DNA from: Notamacropus eugenii
Taxonomy: Eukaryota; Chordata; Mammalia; Diprotodontia; Macropodidae
NCBI RefSeq assembly: GCF_028372415.1
Contig: NC_092879.1
Location: 97,965,067-98,029,066, forward strand
DNA length: 64,000 bases
Reading direction: 5' to 3'
Below the pieces are notes generated by a model, which saw only the letters and a list, made by a program, of their open reading frames with translations, was not told the DNA's origin and ran no database searches. Made by a program: the position numbers and the translations under genes. Below are positions 23,836 through 35,879 of the stretch, piece by piece (positions within the stretch are counted from its first letter, which is position 1; every line of letters starts with the position of its first letter).

Positions 23836-24589
23836 ATGCCCACAATACACCTCTCCACTGCCCTTGGAGTAAATGACAACTTGAATTCTTCACAGACTGG
23901 TATTCCAGGACTCAGGGGCATATAGCATAACTGAAAAAATACTGGGGTAAAAAGGTGGATGTTGTTTTTAGGGAGAAGCTTGGGGCCATTTAAAAGTAAA
24001 ACTTCCAGTCTCCTCATCCTACTCAGTTCTGGACTCAGTTGGCTCTTCACCAGTGTCTGCCCAAGGGCTTAGGGCAGTTTTCAACTTTACCTGTTTAGTA
24101 TTAGTTTAAAAATGAATGAAGCCCCCCTGCACACACAGATGGGAGGGCTTGTCAGCATAGGTAAGGAGCCTTCCCCATCAGCCCAAACTCTCCTACCAAG
24201 AATAATCCCAAGCACTCCTCACAAGAGTGGGTGCTAATCATAGCTCTAGAAAGCACTTTCTTCACAATCAAGTCATGGGAAACAGTCATGCTTCCATGCG
24301 GAATCCTCTTTTTGGGTTCACTCTACCATGGACATGTTTGTTTTGGGTGTTTAAGTAAGTTCGAAACTTAAAAAAAAAAATGACTCCACTTAACTCCCAG
24401 CTTCTCTTGATCTTTCCAAATTGCTCCCTTTGCACAATGCCCTGTATCTTCTCTTTATACGTCATGCAGCTCCCAGTTATTTGCACCATTAGAAACTGAG
24501 GCTCAGAAAAGCTGAGTGGAGGATGGAAATGGAGAATGGTGGTGTCCTCGACAGTAACAAGGATGCTGGGAAAAGGGAAGAGCTGTTGT

Positions 24590-26130
24590 CCTCCTGCTTC
24601 TGCTCACTTCACTCTGCACTGGTCCACACTACCCACAGAGTTCATACTCTAAAATCATCTCTTTCATCATTTTTTTCAAATCATTTTTTCCAGTTAAAGA
24701 AAATCTATTATCTTCCCCTCTCACCATCACCCCCCCCCCCCCATAGGAAAAAAAGAAAAACAAAAACCTTCATGACAAATGTGCATAAACAAACCAAACT
24801 GGCAAATGGATCAAGTTCAATAAACAATGTATTTGTGTTGGTGCAGCCTGAGCCCATGAGCTCTTGGTCAGGAGGGAGGAAGCAGGCATCACTCTGGGGC
24901 CTCGGGAACAGCAAGTGGGCACTGCACGAATCAGAGTTCTTATGGTTCTCAATGTTTCGTCTGTATCCCAGGCTTGTTAGCTCCTGGCTCTGCTCACCAC
25001 ACTCTGAGGAGGTGGGAGTTCATCGACATTCCCCCAACACGCAGACCTGGGGCAGTCTGACTTCAATTTGCCCCCAGATGGATTGGTCTGGGTCCCAGCG
25101 TGGACAAGAAAAACGTATAAGTAGTTTTTAGGATTAAGGTGGGGAGCTCATGAGGCCACTCCCAAGGGAACCTCCTTTCTATCTTCCCTTTTTCCTCAAA
25201 GGACAGTTCACTTGACCTCTGCATCTCCAAGTGCCCAGATGTGGGCCAATGGCTTGGCCATGAGCACAGCTGCCTTTGCAGGGCATCTGTTACTTGGCAA
25301 GGTTTGCCACTTTTGTCTTCTGACCTTGTGATTCTCCTTGCAATCCTCCCCTTCAGAGTAGTTAGGGGTTTTTGATCTACTCTCCTGCTTTATTTCTTCT
25401 AGGTATTCATATACTCTTTGTGCAAAATGCATTTTTTCCTTTCAGTGTCTGCTTGCAGTTGCTATGGAGTTCTTGCGTCCTACATTTTCATGCTGGTCAG
25501 TGTTTTCTATGAACCATTGGGTTCTCCAGCTTTAGTCCCTGAGACAAAGCTGTGTGCCAGGGCCAGGTTCTGCCTCTTGCTCTTCTTGTGGGAGCAAGCA
25601 GTAAGCTCTGCTTGGGGCTCCTCACCCTGGGACTCCTGGGTTCCTGCCCTGAATTCCTACCCCTCCCCTAGGCCCTGACCTTTAAGTTTCCGTGTCTCAG
25701 CATGGAGCTGGCCACCTTGGTTTTCCTGGTCTAAGTCCTGCTCTGGTCTCGGTTACTGCCCGCAGCTTCTAAGGTCCTCAGTAAGAGCTTTCTCAGCATC
25801 CACAGGCCTTCCGACCCTTCTGGCTCTTTGTGAGCAGAGTCTCCAAACACTGGGCCTTGCCGTCTACACCCACCTAAGGTTGCTGTCCTGTTGGCCTTGG
25901 ATGTCAGTGGCTTTGCCAACAGGGCTCCTTCCCACAGGCTTTTGGCTGACTTTTTGTGAAGGTCTAGGGAAGAAAAACAAACTCCCTATAGTTTCTCACT
26001 GATTTCTTGATCATTACTAAGTCTGAAGCAAATTTCAGGTTTTTACTAGAGTGGGAGTGAGAACTGAGTGGTAAAACTCCATTCAGCAGCCCTCCTGGTC
26101 AGAAGTCACATAATAAGTTCTTTATAAATG
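24590..26130 (-). repeat. L1-like LINE pieces, inverted (tentative)
   Basis: A C-run with AGGAAAAAAAGAAAAACAAA and TTCATGACAAATGTGCATAA (about 24720-24800) is the complement of the marsupial L1 tail, and GCTCACTTCACTCTGCACTG (24602) of its 3' region. The following GC-rich text to 26130 may be the inverted 5' part. A minus frame (25208-25432) rich in Lys and Glu could be ORF1 debris. Weakly supported. Confidence 0.35.
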
Positions 26131-26139
26131 CTTAGTGAC

Positions 26140-26345
26140 TGTTGATTGTAATAGAATATTGTTGTAAATGATGACTATGAAGAATCTGGGGAATCTTGGA
26201 AAGAATTATATGAACTAATACAAAGTTAAGTAAGCAGAACTAGGAAAACAGTGACCATGGAATAGTAAACATATTGCCAAACATGACCAAGGCTTTGTTG
26301 AACTGCATTTTTTGTCTTTTTTTTTTTTTAATAAGGGCAGAGAGG
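26140..26345 (+). repeat. L1-like LINE 3' fragment
   Basis: ATAGAATATTGTTGTAAATG, TATATGAACTAATACAAAGT and AAGTAAGCAGAACTAGGAAA follow the same order as in the copy at 3370. Confidence 0.5.
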
Positions 26346-26472
26346 CAAGAGGGATATAGTTGGAAATAAAGGTGATGTGAAAACAAAAGCTATCCCTAAG
26401 ATTTTCACAAAATCACAAAGATGACCAATTAAAGTTTTCAAATGTGCCTACCATTTGATTTTCAAATGTTAG

Positions 26473-26745
26473 ACTAAGGCTAGGTGGTGCAGTGCCTAGA
26501 GCACTGGGCCTGGAGACAGAAGACCTGGGTTCAAATCTAGTCTTAGACACTTACTAGCTGTGTGACCCTGGACAAGTCACTTGACCTGTCTGCCTTAGTT
26601 TCCTCTGCAGCAAAATGGAGATAATAACAGCACCTACCTCCCAGGGCCTGTTGTGAGGATCAAATGAGATAACAATTGCAAAGCACTTAGCATAGTGCCA
26701 GGCACATAGTAGGTGCTCTTATATAAATGTCAGATATTACTGTTA
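26473..26745 (+). repeat. CORE/MIR-type SINE, near full length
   Basis: Head CTAGGTGGTGCAGTGCCTAG, box B GGTTCAAATCTAG, CORE (TAGCTGTGTGACCCTGGACA), then ATAATAACAGCACCTACCTC and the L2-like end GCCAGGCACATAGTAGG. Confidence 0.8.
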
Positions 26746-27324
26746 CCTGTCAGGGTTTTCAAGTAGTGGGACCAGATGCGGTCAAAGTCAAACTTCCTTC
26801 CTAAGTTACCAACAACCAACATAAGACTCCTCCCTACCACCCTCAAGCAACTGAAGCAAAAAAGAAATCTCCATGAGAAAAGCCACCAAGTCAACAAGAC
26901 CAAGAGGGGAAGCAGGCAGAGAAGCTGAAGTGGAGCCCTGGAGGAGTTATGTCAAATATGGAGAGAGCTGGAATCTCCCCTGAGAGGGCAATTGGTCAGT
27001 CAGCCCCCTCAATTCACTACCTCCTAAGGTAGCTCACTGTACTTTTAAATAGTTCAAATTAGTCCACAGTTCTCCTCTACACCAAGTTGAGATCTGCCCA
27101 TCTTCCACTTCTACCCATGGGGGCCAAGCAAAGTGAGTCTAATGCACGCCCCAGCCCACAGCCAGCAGGATCTGCTCCTTTTCCACCATTGCTAAATGTA
27201 CTTCATGAGAGGAGACCATGCTGCTGCCCCTTTTCTGATGACACTACCACAGTAAAGAAGAAAGGTTGTTGGCCTCAAAGGCGGCCTGCCAGTCTTGGAC
27301 TATTACAAAAAGAGCTACACGTAT

Positions 27325-27720
27325 GGGACATGGGCCTACAAGTGGTATCACTGGGTCAAGAGGCACACCCAGTTTGGTAACTTTGAGGGCAGTCACAGAT
27401 TGCTCCCCAGAATGGCTGGGCTGACTCCCAAGTGCGTCCATTTTCCCATAGTCCCTCCAACACTGGTCATTTCCCTTTTCTACCTTTTTCGCCAATCCGA
27501 TGGGTGTGAGGTGTTTCCTTACCTTGTTTCTCCATTTTTAATGATCTGAAGTGATTTTTTCACATAGCTGTTGATAGCTTAGATTTTTTTCCTTTAAAAA
27601 CTGCTTTCAACCATTCATCTATTTGGGGACAGTTTTTAGTTTTATAAATTCAAATCAGTTCTTTATCTATCTTGCATATGAAATCATTAGTCCTCTTCTT
27701 ACTAAGAGGCTGAGACAGTA
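27325..27720 (-). repeat. L1 LINE 3' region, inverted
   Basis: AAGTGGTATCACTGGGTCAA, CCCCAGAATGGCTGG, CAACACTGGTCATTTCCC and CGATGGGTGTGAGGTG occur in the order of an inverted L1 3' region. Confidence 0.65.
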
Positions 27721-27879
27721 ACACGAGCACTAGACCCTTAAGGGAGTTCAGCACTGAAAGAAGGAGTAGGTCAGGATTTCCAAGGTACCTTAGAGAGGGT
27801 ACAGCCAACTGCTCTGGTTTTCTCATTGACCTTAAGTGACCCTGTTCAACCCTATGCCCACCAGCATCAGAGATACAAC

Positions 27880-28250
27880 CTGAATTACAGAATCAGAATG
27901 CTAGAAGTGGTATTCTGTGCTCTAAGAAATGATGAAGGGAGTGGTATCAGAAAAAGCTGGGAAGGTTTCTATGAATCAACACACAGTGAAGTGAGCAAAG
28001 CTAGGAGAACAGTTTTCATAGTAACAACACTGTAAACACAAGTTTTCCAAGACTTAACAATGTCCATTAATGGAATGACTAACCACGATTCCAAAGAACT
28101 ACCCATCTCCAGGCAGAGGGGATGGGCTCCAAACTGCAAAATGAGGCACATTTTTAGACACAAGGTGGGAATTGTTTTGCTTGACTATGTATATTTATTA
28201 TACGGGTTTTGATTTTTTTTCTTTTATATGGGAGAAAATGGGGAAAGTGA
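27880..28250 (+). repeat. L1-like LINE 3' end
   Basis: GTGCTCTAAGAAATGATGAA, ACACAGTGAAGTGAGCAAAG, CATAGTAACAACACTG and GACTATGTATATTTATTATA match the order seen in the other 3' ends. Confidence 0.6.
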
Positions 28251-28466
28251 GCACACCTGTGGTCCTTACTACTGAAAAGGCTAAGGCTGGTGGCTCTCCT
28301 GAGGGCTAGATTAATCAGGTGCCCAGATCGCGTCCAGGAACAATTTGGTGAGATTCCAGGAGGCTGGGAGGGATGGGATTGGCCAATGTGGTTCAAACAG
28401 GTGGCTCAGATTGGGTCTGTGAGTGACTGTGAGCTTCTAACATGGATGAAATGCGGAAACCTGGTC

Positions 28467-28762
28467 TCAAAGGGGGAGAAAGGGGGGGGCAGAGGAGACA
28501 GGGAGAGAGAAGAGAGAAGGGGGGGAGAGAGGAGAGGGAGGGGAGAGAGAGGAGAAAGGGAGAGAGGAGAAAGGGAGCGAGGAGAGAGAGGGAGGGGGAG
28601 AAAGAGAGAGGAGAGGGAAGGGGAGAAAGAGAGAGGGGAGGGAGAGGGAAAGAGAGGAAAAAGGGAAAGAGAAGAGGGGGAGAGAAAGGGGGACAGAGGG
28701 AGAGAAAGGGAGAGAGGAGGAAAGGGGAGGAGAAAGAGAAGAAATGGGGGTGGAGTGGGGAA
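28467..28762 (+). repeat. Purine-only (GGGA/GAGA)n tract
   Basis: About 290 bases almost wholly of G and A on the plus strand, built of drifting GAGAGAGG / GGGAGA units. Open frames across it are low-complexity artefacts. Confidence 0.95.
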
Positions 28763-28899
28763 AAGAAAACAAATGTTTACTTGAAAAACAAAAATTAAAA
28801 ATAGAAATTAATAGCTATTTTACACTTGGAAAAAAAGGTCTAGAAAGAAAGGACTTGCTAGGTCCTATGTGGCAAAACCAGGACTGTAAACAAGGTCTC

Positions 28900-31000
28900 C
28901 TAACTCTCACACACACACATACACACACGCTTAATAACAGAGTTTTTCACTTTACCTAAGTGGACCGTTCTGCAGACCTCTTCATAAAGTGATTTTTACA
29001 GTATTTCAGATATGGAACAGAAAGCAAGAGAACATTTGGGGCCAGAAAGGGATGGGGGAGGGGGAGCTGGACAGGGAGATAAAGAAGAGATCAGGACACA
29101 GGGTACTGGGGTGGCCAGACCAAAGGAAGACAGATGCATGGGGGCAGGCTAGGGGAATCACAAGGGAGGATGTATGTGGCAAAGGTCTCCTCTCTCAGCT
29201 TGGAGGTCTCAAGCCAAATCTGCTGCCCTCAAGGTATAAGCGGTCTCTCTCTAAACCAGTTCTTCTATTTTCCCTTGGAGTACTTTTTTTGCGGGGGAAG
29301 CCTCAGAGTACCAAGCTGGGGAGCAGGAGCCTCACAGAACGAGAAGACACAGTACTGTACAGTAAAGTTAATGGAGGTATTTTCTTGGAATGCAGATTTG
29401 CAATGCAAATGTACGTAAAGTGAGAATTGTTGGTATAGTTTAAGTCAGTCATCACCTATCGTTATGTGGCCAAAAGACAGTTGGCAGCCTTCTAAGACAC
29501 CTCAAAAAAGCAGAGAAGGCACTATTATGTGGGTGAGGAATTGGCTTAATAACTAAGAAATAGGGGTGACAGCTGCAGGAAAGCAGATTTCTGCTGGATA
29601 GAAGGAAAACCTTTTCGACACTTGGCACTACCTACAATGGGCTGCTTCAGGAAGCTAGATGATCTCTTCCCAGAGATGTCTAGGGGTTCTCTATCTGGGG
29701 TTTGTGAACTCTTTAAAATATATTTTGATAACTGATTTGGTGTCATTTTCCTTTGTACTTCTATGTATTTTATTGTATGTCTTTAAAAATATTCTTCTGT
29801 GAAGGGCCCAAAGGCTTCTCTAGTCACCAAAGGGATGCAAGGCAAAAAGAAAGTCAAGAGCCTCTATTCTTCAGCTATGGACTTCTTCCAACTTGGGAGG
29901 AGAGGGGGGAATTCTAATGACTCTAATGGGTCATCCAATGCCTCAGAGGGCTGTAGAGGTGGCTAGACCTGAGGAGCAAACAATCTGGCAGATCCTACCA
30001 AGTTAGCGAGAGTCTTGTGTGTTGTTCCAAGGTTAGGGCTCATTTCTCCAGAGTTAGCCATCTATCCGGTATGCTGTGAAAGTACGGGGAAAGCTCTGCT
30101 TGAAGAAAGGCCCACAATAATTATGACATCTACAGACTTGAGGTAAGGTAGGCAAGGTGCTTTACATACATTATTTCATTTGTTCCTCACAACAACCCTG
30201 TGAGGTAGGTGCCAATAGCAGCATTCTCAATTTATACAGGAGGAAATGTGAGGCCTACTGAGGTTACGTTATAAAGGTAATAAGTACCAGCTCCAGGAGT
30301 TGAACTTAGGTTCTGGGCAACTCCTTCCACAAACCATGCTCCTTTACCATGCTGAAAGTGCAAATCTTAACTACTAAAAAGTGTTCAAGGATTTTAAGTA
30401 ATAGAAACCTCACAGGAAAATTCTGCTGGGGACTTGCCCTTGATAAACACCTAGCTAGTAGAATATACTATATCCTCGCGAAGGCCATCTTCTCACAACC
30501 CACAATGCTTTGCCTTTCCACAAAAATCACTGAACAGGCCCATTTCTTCCCACAACTCACTTCGCAGGATGGCCGTGGGCTGGCTCAACCCTTACAGACC
30601 GCCGATCCCGTTACAAAGAGCTGGGGGAGGTGAGGGCTATAAAACAGAGAGTAATTACCATTGCGCTCCAGTTCCAACGGTTCCGCGGCCTTAGGACTCC
30701 CGGGGTGATGACAACCCTACCCCATTCCCACTGAGGCCCTAAGATCTTGCTGCCCTCACCATCAGCCACCAACACTCCACCTGCGGCCAAGGCTTCTAGC
30801 TGAGGAGCCGCTGGATCCTAGCCAGGTTGAAGTCCCCAGCCACCCCCCAAACATGTCAGCACATCCAGGGCCCGGCTTCCATCTTTACAGCCCCACGGAG
30901 GGAGACTCGCTTGCCCTGGGTCAGCCCCCAAGAGAGCGATGGCTTCCACCTGAGGGTTGGTTCTCCTTCCTCAGTCCTCCCCAGAACCTGCCTTCCACAC
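28900..31000. other. Gene A first intron, mostly unassigned
   Basis: Holds a short CA repeat (28904-28929) and an antisense MIR (about 30120-30330: CAACAACCCTGTGAGGTAGG). 29560-29900 resembles an old dispersed repeat but I could not name it. No coding exon supported. Confidence 0.45.
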
Positions 31001-31420
31001 AGTAGGCGCTTAGTAATCGCCCGCTGACTGCGCGGGCCGGGCCGGGCCAGCTCCCCACCCTGAGCCGCGGGCCGGGGCGCTGGTGCGCATGTGCGGGCCG
31101 CAGGAGCGGGGAGAGGGGAAGGACGAGGAGGTGAGGCGAGGACTGCCCCGGAGAGGGGGCCGAGGCCCCGGACGGACGGGGCGGGGGGAGTGGAGAGAAG
31201 GGAGAGCCCCAGCGCGCAGGGCCCACCGCCCGCCCCGAAGCCCCTGGCACACTTACCCGAGCACCGGGTAGCACAAAATGGCGCCGCCGGAAGTCCGTCC
31301 TCCTCCCCCGGGAGCCCCCACCTCCCCGCGCCCAACCACTTCCGGCACCGCTCTAGCACGCCTCGGAGGCCTTCGTCTTGCGTCTCGCTGGTCCCCAGCT
31401 CAAGCCCGTCCCCTAGAGGC
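31000..31420. promoter_or_regulatory. CpG island promoter of ZNF gene A
   Basis: GC-rich block full of CpG, in contrast to AT-rich surroundings. It holds two ETS-type sites (31289-31296 region GCCGGAAG and CACTTCCGGC at 31338), a YY1-like site, and the motif CGTCTCGCTGGTCC at 31381-31394 shared with the other two islands. Gene A is transcribed leftwards from it. Long open frames here reflect GC content. Confidence 0.75.
31257..31305 (-). other. ZNF gene A, 5' untranslated exon (predicted)
   Basis: On the minus strand the CpG island has an ETS site (ACTTCCGG), a YY1-like GCGCCATTTTG and then a strong donor GCTCGG|GTAAGT at 31257/31256. No ATG precedes the donor in the short exon. The start of transcription is placed only roughly. 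The first intron would be about 8.1 kb. Confidence 0.55.
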
Positions 31421-31849
31421 CTCAGGCCTTCAGTGCAGATTCAGCCCCTCCAGCCTCGGGACCCAGAGCAAACTGAGGCCCTGGCCCACGAGCACCCGCC
31501 TAGTTTATGGAGCACTCCTAGAAGAGAAGCGTGATTGTGAGGATCCTCTAGTCTCAACATCCCATGCCTACAGAACCGATAGAGGACCAGGGGTCTCATC
31601 ATGGGTGGTGTCACAGGCTGGCAAAGCCCAAGGTTGGTCTAGAGATCATGAAGTCTAACCGCAGTTAGACCGCTGTCAGGTAGGGAAACTAAGACCTGGG
31701 GAAGATAGGAGCTTTGTCCACAGTCAAAGCAGGTATTGGCGACCTGGTTGGTATTAGGACCCTCAGTTCCCTAGCCCAGTGTCTCTTTGTGGTAGTACCT
31801 CGTTGAATCTCAGGATCTGAGTCAAAAGGAACCTCAGAGACCATCATCT

Positions 31850-32090
31850 ACTTTGGCCAGAATATACAGGCCCTGCAGGTCAAATCTAGTCTCAAACACT
31901 TATTGCCTGTGTGACTCTGGGCAAGTCACTTCATTTCTGCTTGCTTTGGTTTTCTCATCTGTAAAATGGCACTCAATACAACAGCACTTATCTCCCAGGG
32001 TTATTGTGAGAGGATCAAATGAGATTACATTTGTAAAGTGCTAGCCCAGTGCCTGGCACACAGTAGGTGTTATATAAATGTTTTTTCTCT
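31850..32090 (+). repeat. CORE/MIR-type SINE
   Basis: GTCAAATCTAGTCTCAAACA, TGTGTGACTCTGGGCAAGTC, TCATCTGTAAAATGGCAC, CAGTGCCTGGCACACAGTAGG. The tRNA-like head is mostly lost. Confidence 0.7.
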
Positions 32091-32099
32091 TTTTTTTCC

Positions 32100-33240
32100 C
32101 TTCCCCTGCTAAAGAATTCTGATATCTCTCCCTTAAAACTCACTGCATAGATAGAGGAGTTTGCTTTAGGCCTCAAAATGGGAAGTGCATTTGATGTCTT
32201 GTGTGAGCTGCCTCTGAGCTTCAAATGAGAACTAATTCATCAGAGAAAGCACATGGTTATGTTGGTTTAAAAAATAGGCGATTTTATTTTGTATCTTGAT
32301 CAAATCATTCCTTACTGGTCTCTTCTCTTGGCATTTCTTTTAACCTGGGTGCCTCTCCCTCCTCCTCCCAGAAATTAGTATGTTATTTTTTCATTTTTCT
32401 TTTTATTAATCTATCTCTCCCACCACATCTCTATTTTGCCCACATTGAGCAAAGGGGAAAAAACCCCTAAACATAGTGCCCTCAGTACAAAGCTGCACGG
32501 TCCAGCACATAGATGCCCTCACTGACTGTACCTGAACATTAAAAAAGAAACAGCAACATTAAAGGGTGAAAGATTTCCAGGGGGCACTGCACAACTTTTT
32601 TAAAGGGGCAGCAGGCCAATTAAGTTTGGGGACCTCTGCTTTATATGGTGTGTCCACTTGCAGGACACTAGGGAGATTTTGTTTCTCTACATGATAGATG
32701 CTAAGGAGATGCCATCTCTACATGAGGCGATACAAAGGAGTTCTTCTAGGGAATCTCAGTGACATGTTTGGAGCATGCGTAGTAATTATGTAGCAAACTA
32801 TGCGTTGAAATTGAGCTCTTTGGCTGTGAAGGCTTGTAAAAAGGCCTTTTGGGTTCAGCTACTGCTCTCTTCTCTCTGTGCTTTTAGGAGAGCTTGGTGA
32901 CCATTGAAGGCAATGAAGAATAACTATAAGTCCCCTTTGGATCTGGGCGTTCCAAAGTCCAGGTTTGCTGCATGGTTTTCTGGAACATCAAGGAGTAACC
33001 TTTGGGGGTGACTTTGGCAACACTAACCCAGTTGCAACTGAGGAGCATTTTCCTCCAGCATCTAGCTGTGCAGTAGGTTGGAACTCTGCTCTGTAGAAAC
33101 TGAGAGTTTCTTTTTTTCAAGGTTTACAAAACTCTTTCCACTTAATTTTTTATCCTGATTTCACAACCCTCAACAAACATTTCAGTTCACAAAGAACTAC
33201 CCAACACAAGAGCGCTATATATAAACCTGGGGGTCCCTGT
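32100..33240. other. Intergenic stretch between divergent ZNF promoters, nothing coding
   Basis: No gene recognised. Possible L1-type debris near 32370-32480 by its T-rich, CTTTTTATT-type text, but not firm. Confidence 0.35.
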
Positions 33241-35190
33241 TATGATAACATTGATGAGAGTTCTAAAACCTTTCAAAGTTGTTTTTCTTTCTAAGGACAT
33301 CATTGTAAAAGGTGTTCTCCTGGTGCTAACTTCACTCCCCAAGAGCCTGTGATAAAGGTCTTCCCAGTGTTCTCGGAATACTACTAAAAACTGAGAACTT
33401 GGTGCCACTACGCCTCACTTACATTCAGGAGCAGATGAAGACGTCATCCATGATGCAGCTGGTCCTCTTGGGAAACAAAGGACAAAGGACCACCACAAAA
33501 ATAGCCATAACAGCGAGAATTTTTATGGTCTTCAAAGGTTTGCAAAGGACTTTACAAACATTAATTATCTTGCTTGATACTTACGACAACCCTCAGAGGG
33601 AGGCCCTGTTATTAGCCCTTTATTGTGGTTGAAGAAACTGAGGCAAAAAGAGGTTAAGTGACATGCCCAAGGTCATATAGCTAGTGTTTCAGGAAGGATC
33701 GGAACTCATTTCTATGACTCCAAGTCTAGCATTCTATCCATTGTCACTTAGCAGCCCTTGAATTTCTCTACTTCATCATTTCTTATGACACAATGTTATT
33801 CTATTACATTCACATAGCATGGATTGTTCAATCATCCCCTGAGAGGAGCGCACTTCCTTAGCTTCCAGTTCTTTTCACCCACGAAAAGGGCTGCTACAAA
33901 TATTTTAGTACACATAGATCCTTGTCCTCTTTCTTTGATTTCACAGTTCCATGAATGGTGCACCAGTATCCCCATTTCAATCTATCGACAAACATTTATG
34001 AAGCACCCACTGTGAGCCAGGCACAGTGCCTCCATCATTTGTCATTTTCCTCTTTTGCTTTTATCTCTGCCAGCCTTAATCTGCACCTCTCTAATTACTA
34101 ATAATTACTAGTAATTAGGGTGATTAGAACCTTTTTAAAAATGTGATTATTGATGGTTTGGACCCTGCCTGTTCATATTCCTTGACCTCATATATTGAGG
34201 AATGGCTCTTAGTCTTATAAATTTGAATCAGTTGCTATATATATATATCTTGTAAATTACACCTTTATCCAAGAAACTTGTTGCAAAGATTTTCCCCAGT
34301 TACCTATTTCCCTCATAAGTTTAATTGAATTAGATATCTGTGTAAATTTTTTGTTAAATTTACAGCATGTAAATTGTCCCTTTTATCCTGTGTGATCCTC
34401 TCTATCACTAGTTCAGTCATGAACTCTTCCCTATCTGTAGATTAGAAAGGTAATTTCTTCCCTGTTCCTCTCATTTGTTTAGGAGTGACTTTTAATATCT
34501 AAGTCATGTATCCTTTTAGAACCTATCTTAGTGTTAGGTGTTGGTCTATACCTAATTTCTATCAGACTGCTATCTCATTTTCCCATTAGTATCTGTCAAA
34601 TAGTGAGTCCTTCCCCTACTACCGGAGATCTTTAGATTTGTCAAATATAGTTCTGTATTCTACTGTTTGTTTGCTTCCATGGACATTTACCTAAAAGACT
34701 ATTTTATGGAGAAGTCCCACAAGGCAAGCGCTCACATAGAAGTCAGAAGTGATACAAGGTAGAAGAAGTGATACAAGATGTCTCTGAAGATATTTAGAAT
34801 TGATTGTGAGACATGGGAGACACTGGCATGGGAGTCCCCAGGATGGCGTGTTGGTATCAAAGAAGGTGCTGTGCTGTATGAGCAAAGCAGAATTGCAGTC
34901 ATAGAAAAGAAACATGAGATGTGTGAATTTAGACCCATCGCTCTCCTAAATGGTCATACTATTTGTGTCTGACTTGTGATAGAGACATATTAGTCTAATC
35001 AGCCACTGTCAGACGCACTGTGCCTTAACTCTGACGTAGTGATGTCATTTTGGTCCTCTTCTAGCAGGAAGGACAAACAGTAACCACCCATTCTGTTTCA
35101 CTGATTGACTTTTTTTTTTAACAATGCCAGATCATTTGCACGATTACTGCTTTGTAGTCCAGTTTGAAATCTGGTACTCATAGGCCCTGC
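33240..35190 (-). repeat. L1 LINE 3' region, inverted, with nested insertions
   Basis: Reverse-oriented L1 text appears in order: CCTTTCAAAGTTGTTTTTCT, TTCTCCTGGTGCTAACTTCA (33320), CATCATTTCTTATGACACAA (33775), AAGGGCTGCTACAAATATTT (33885), TTGTCATTTTCCTC (34040), CTTATAAATTTGAATCAG (34215), GATTTTCCCCAGTTAC (34290), TTGGTCTATACCTAATTTCT (34540) and CAGATCATTTGCACGATTAC (35130). It is interrupted by a MIR-bearing segment (about 33385-33760), a reversed L2 tail (33975-34035) and an RTE piece (34696-35090). Further L1 text recurs at 35560-35840. Confidence 0.75.
34696..35090 (+). mobile_element. RTE-clade LINE 3' end, inserted in L1
   Basis: Translation gives LFYGE-P-GKRSHRSQK, then VSEDI / SLKIFRIDCETWETLA, AVLYEQSRIAVIEKKHEM, the conserved C-terminus of the same RTE family as 15459-17096, and a 3' end with GATGTCATTTTGGTCCTCTT and AGGAAGGACAAACAG. 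5'-truncated, non-functional. L1 text continues on both sides. Confidence 0.78.
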
Positions 35191-35559
35191 ACTACAATTT
35201 GAGCCTATTTCCATCCAGAGATTGAGATGGTGTATGAAGCACTTATACCCCAGATGGAGTGGGGGCAAATGTCTGCATGTTTCTTGTGGTTATGTCTTTC
35301 CAGCTCAGTAAAGCCAATCCGTGTAAAGTGGTTCTATGGAATTGGGTTGCTCCTCACTGACCTCATGATAACAGGAGGAACGCAGCTTTCTGGGGCTCAA
35401 GTCGATGGCAATAAAAGAAAAAGTGGTGTCTCCAGGCCCTGGAGTGGCTATGGAGCCTGCCTGCCCTTGAGGCGCTGATTCAGGAGGTCCAACACTGTGC
35501 TAATATAGTATGTTAAACCAACGGAGCTGAAAACTTTTGGGACACCCTGGAAACCTTAG

Positions 35560-35840
35560 CGATCAAACCGTTTTTGGACGAACGTGCGGCAAAGATTTGT
35601 TTGTTTCTGTTCCGATGTGCTTCTTCAGTTTTGTTTGTGCAAACGCTTTCAATTTTTATGGAGCGAAGTGTCCATTTTATCTTATTTTGTTCTTATTCTG
35701 TCGACCCTCATCTTCACTCCCATATTCTTTTATTAAATTTTATTCGATTATTATTTATTCACTCCCACGGGAAAAAAAAACTTTAAAAAAACGCCCCACA
35801 CTCCTGTAACAAATATGCAGAGTCAAGCCAAACAAATTCC
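35560..35840 (-). repeat. L1-like LINE pieces, inverted
   Basis: GTTTTGTTTGTGCAAACGCT TTC is an inverted L1 phrase; 35775-35840 (CCTGTAACAAATATGCAGAG, AACAAATTCCCATATTCCC) is an inverted L1 tail, so two pieces are adjacent. Confidence 0.5.
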
Positions 35841-35879
35841 CATATTCCCATGTGTGCGTTGCATCTACATCTTGAGTTC

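Noticed and set aside
28290-28784. Arg/Glu/Gly-rich 164-codon frame
   Set aside because: Low-complexity translation of the purine-only tract.
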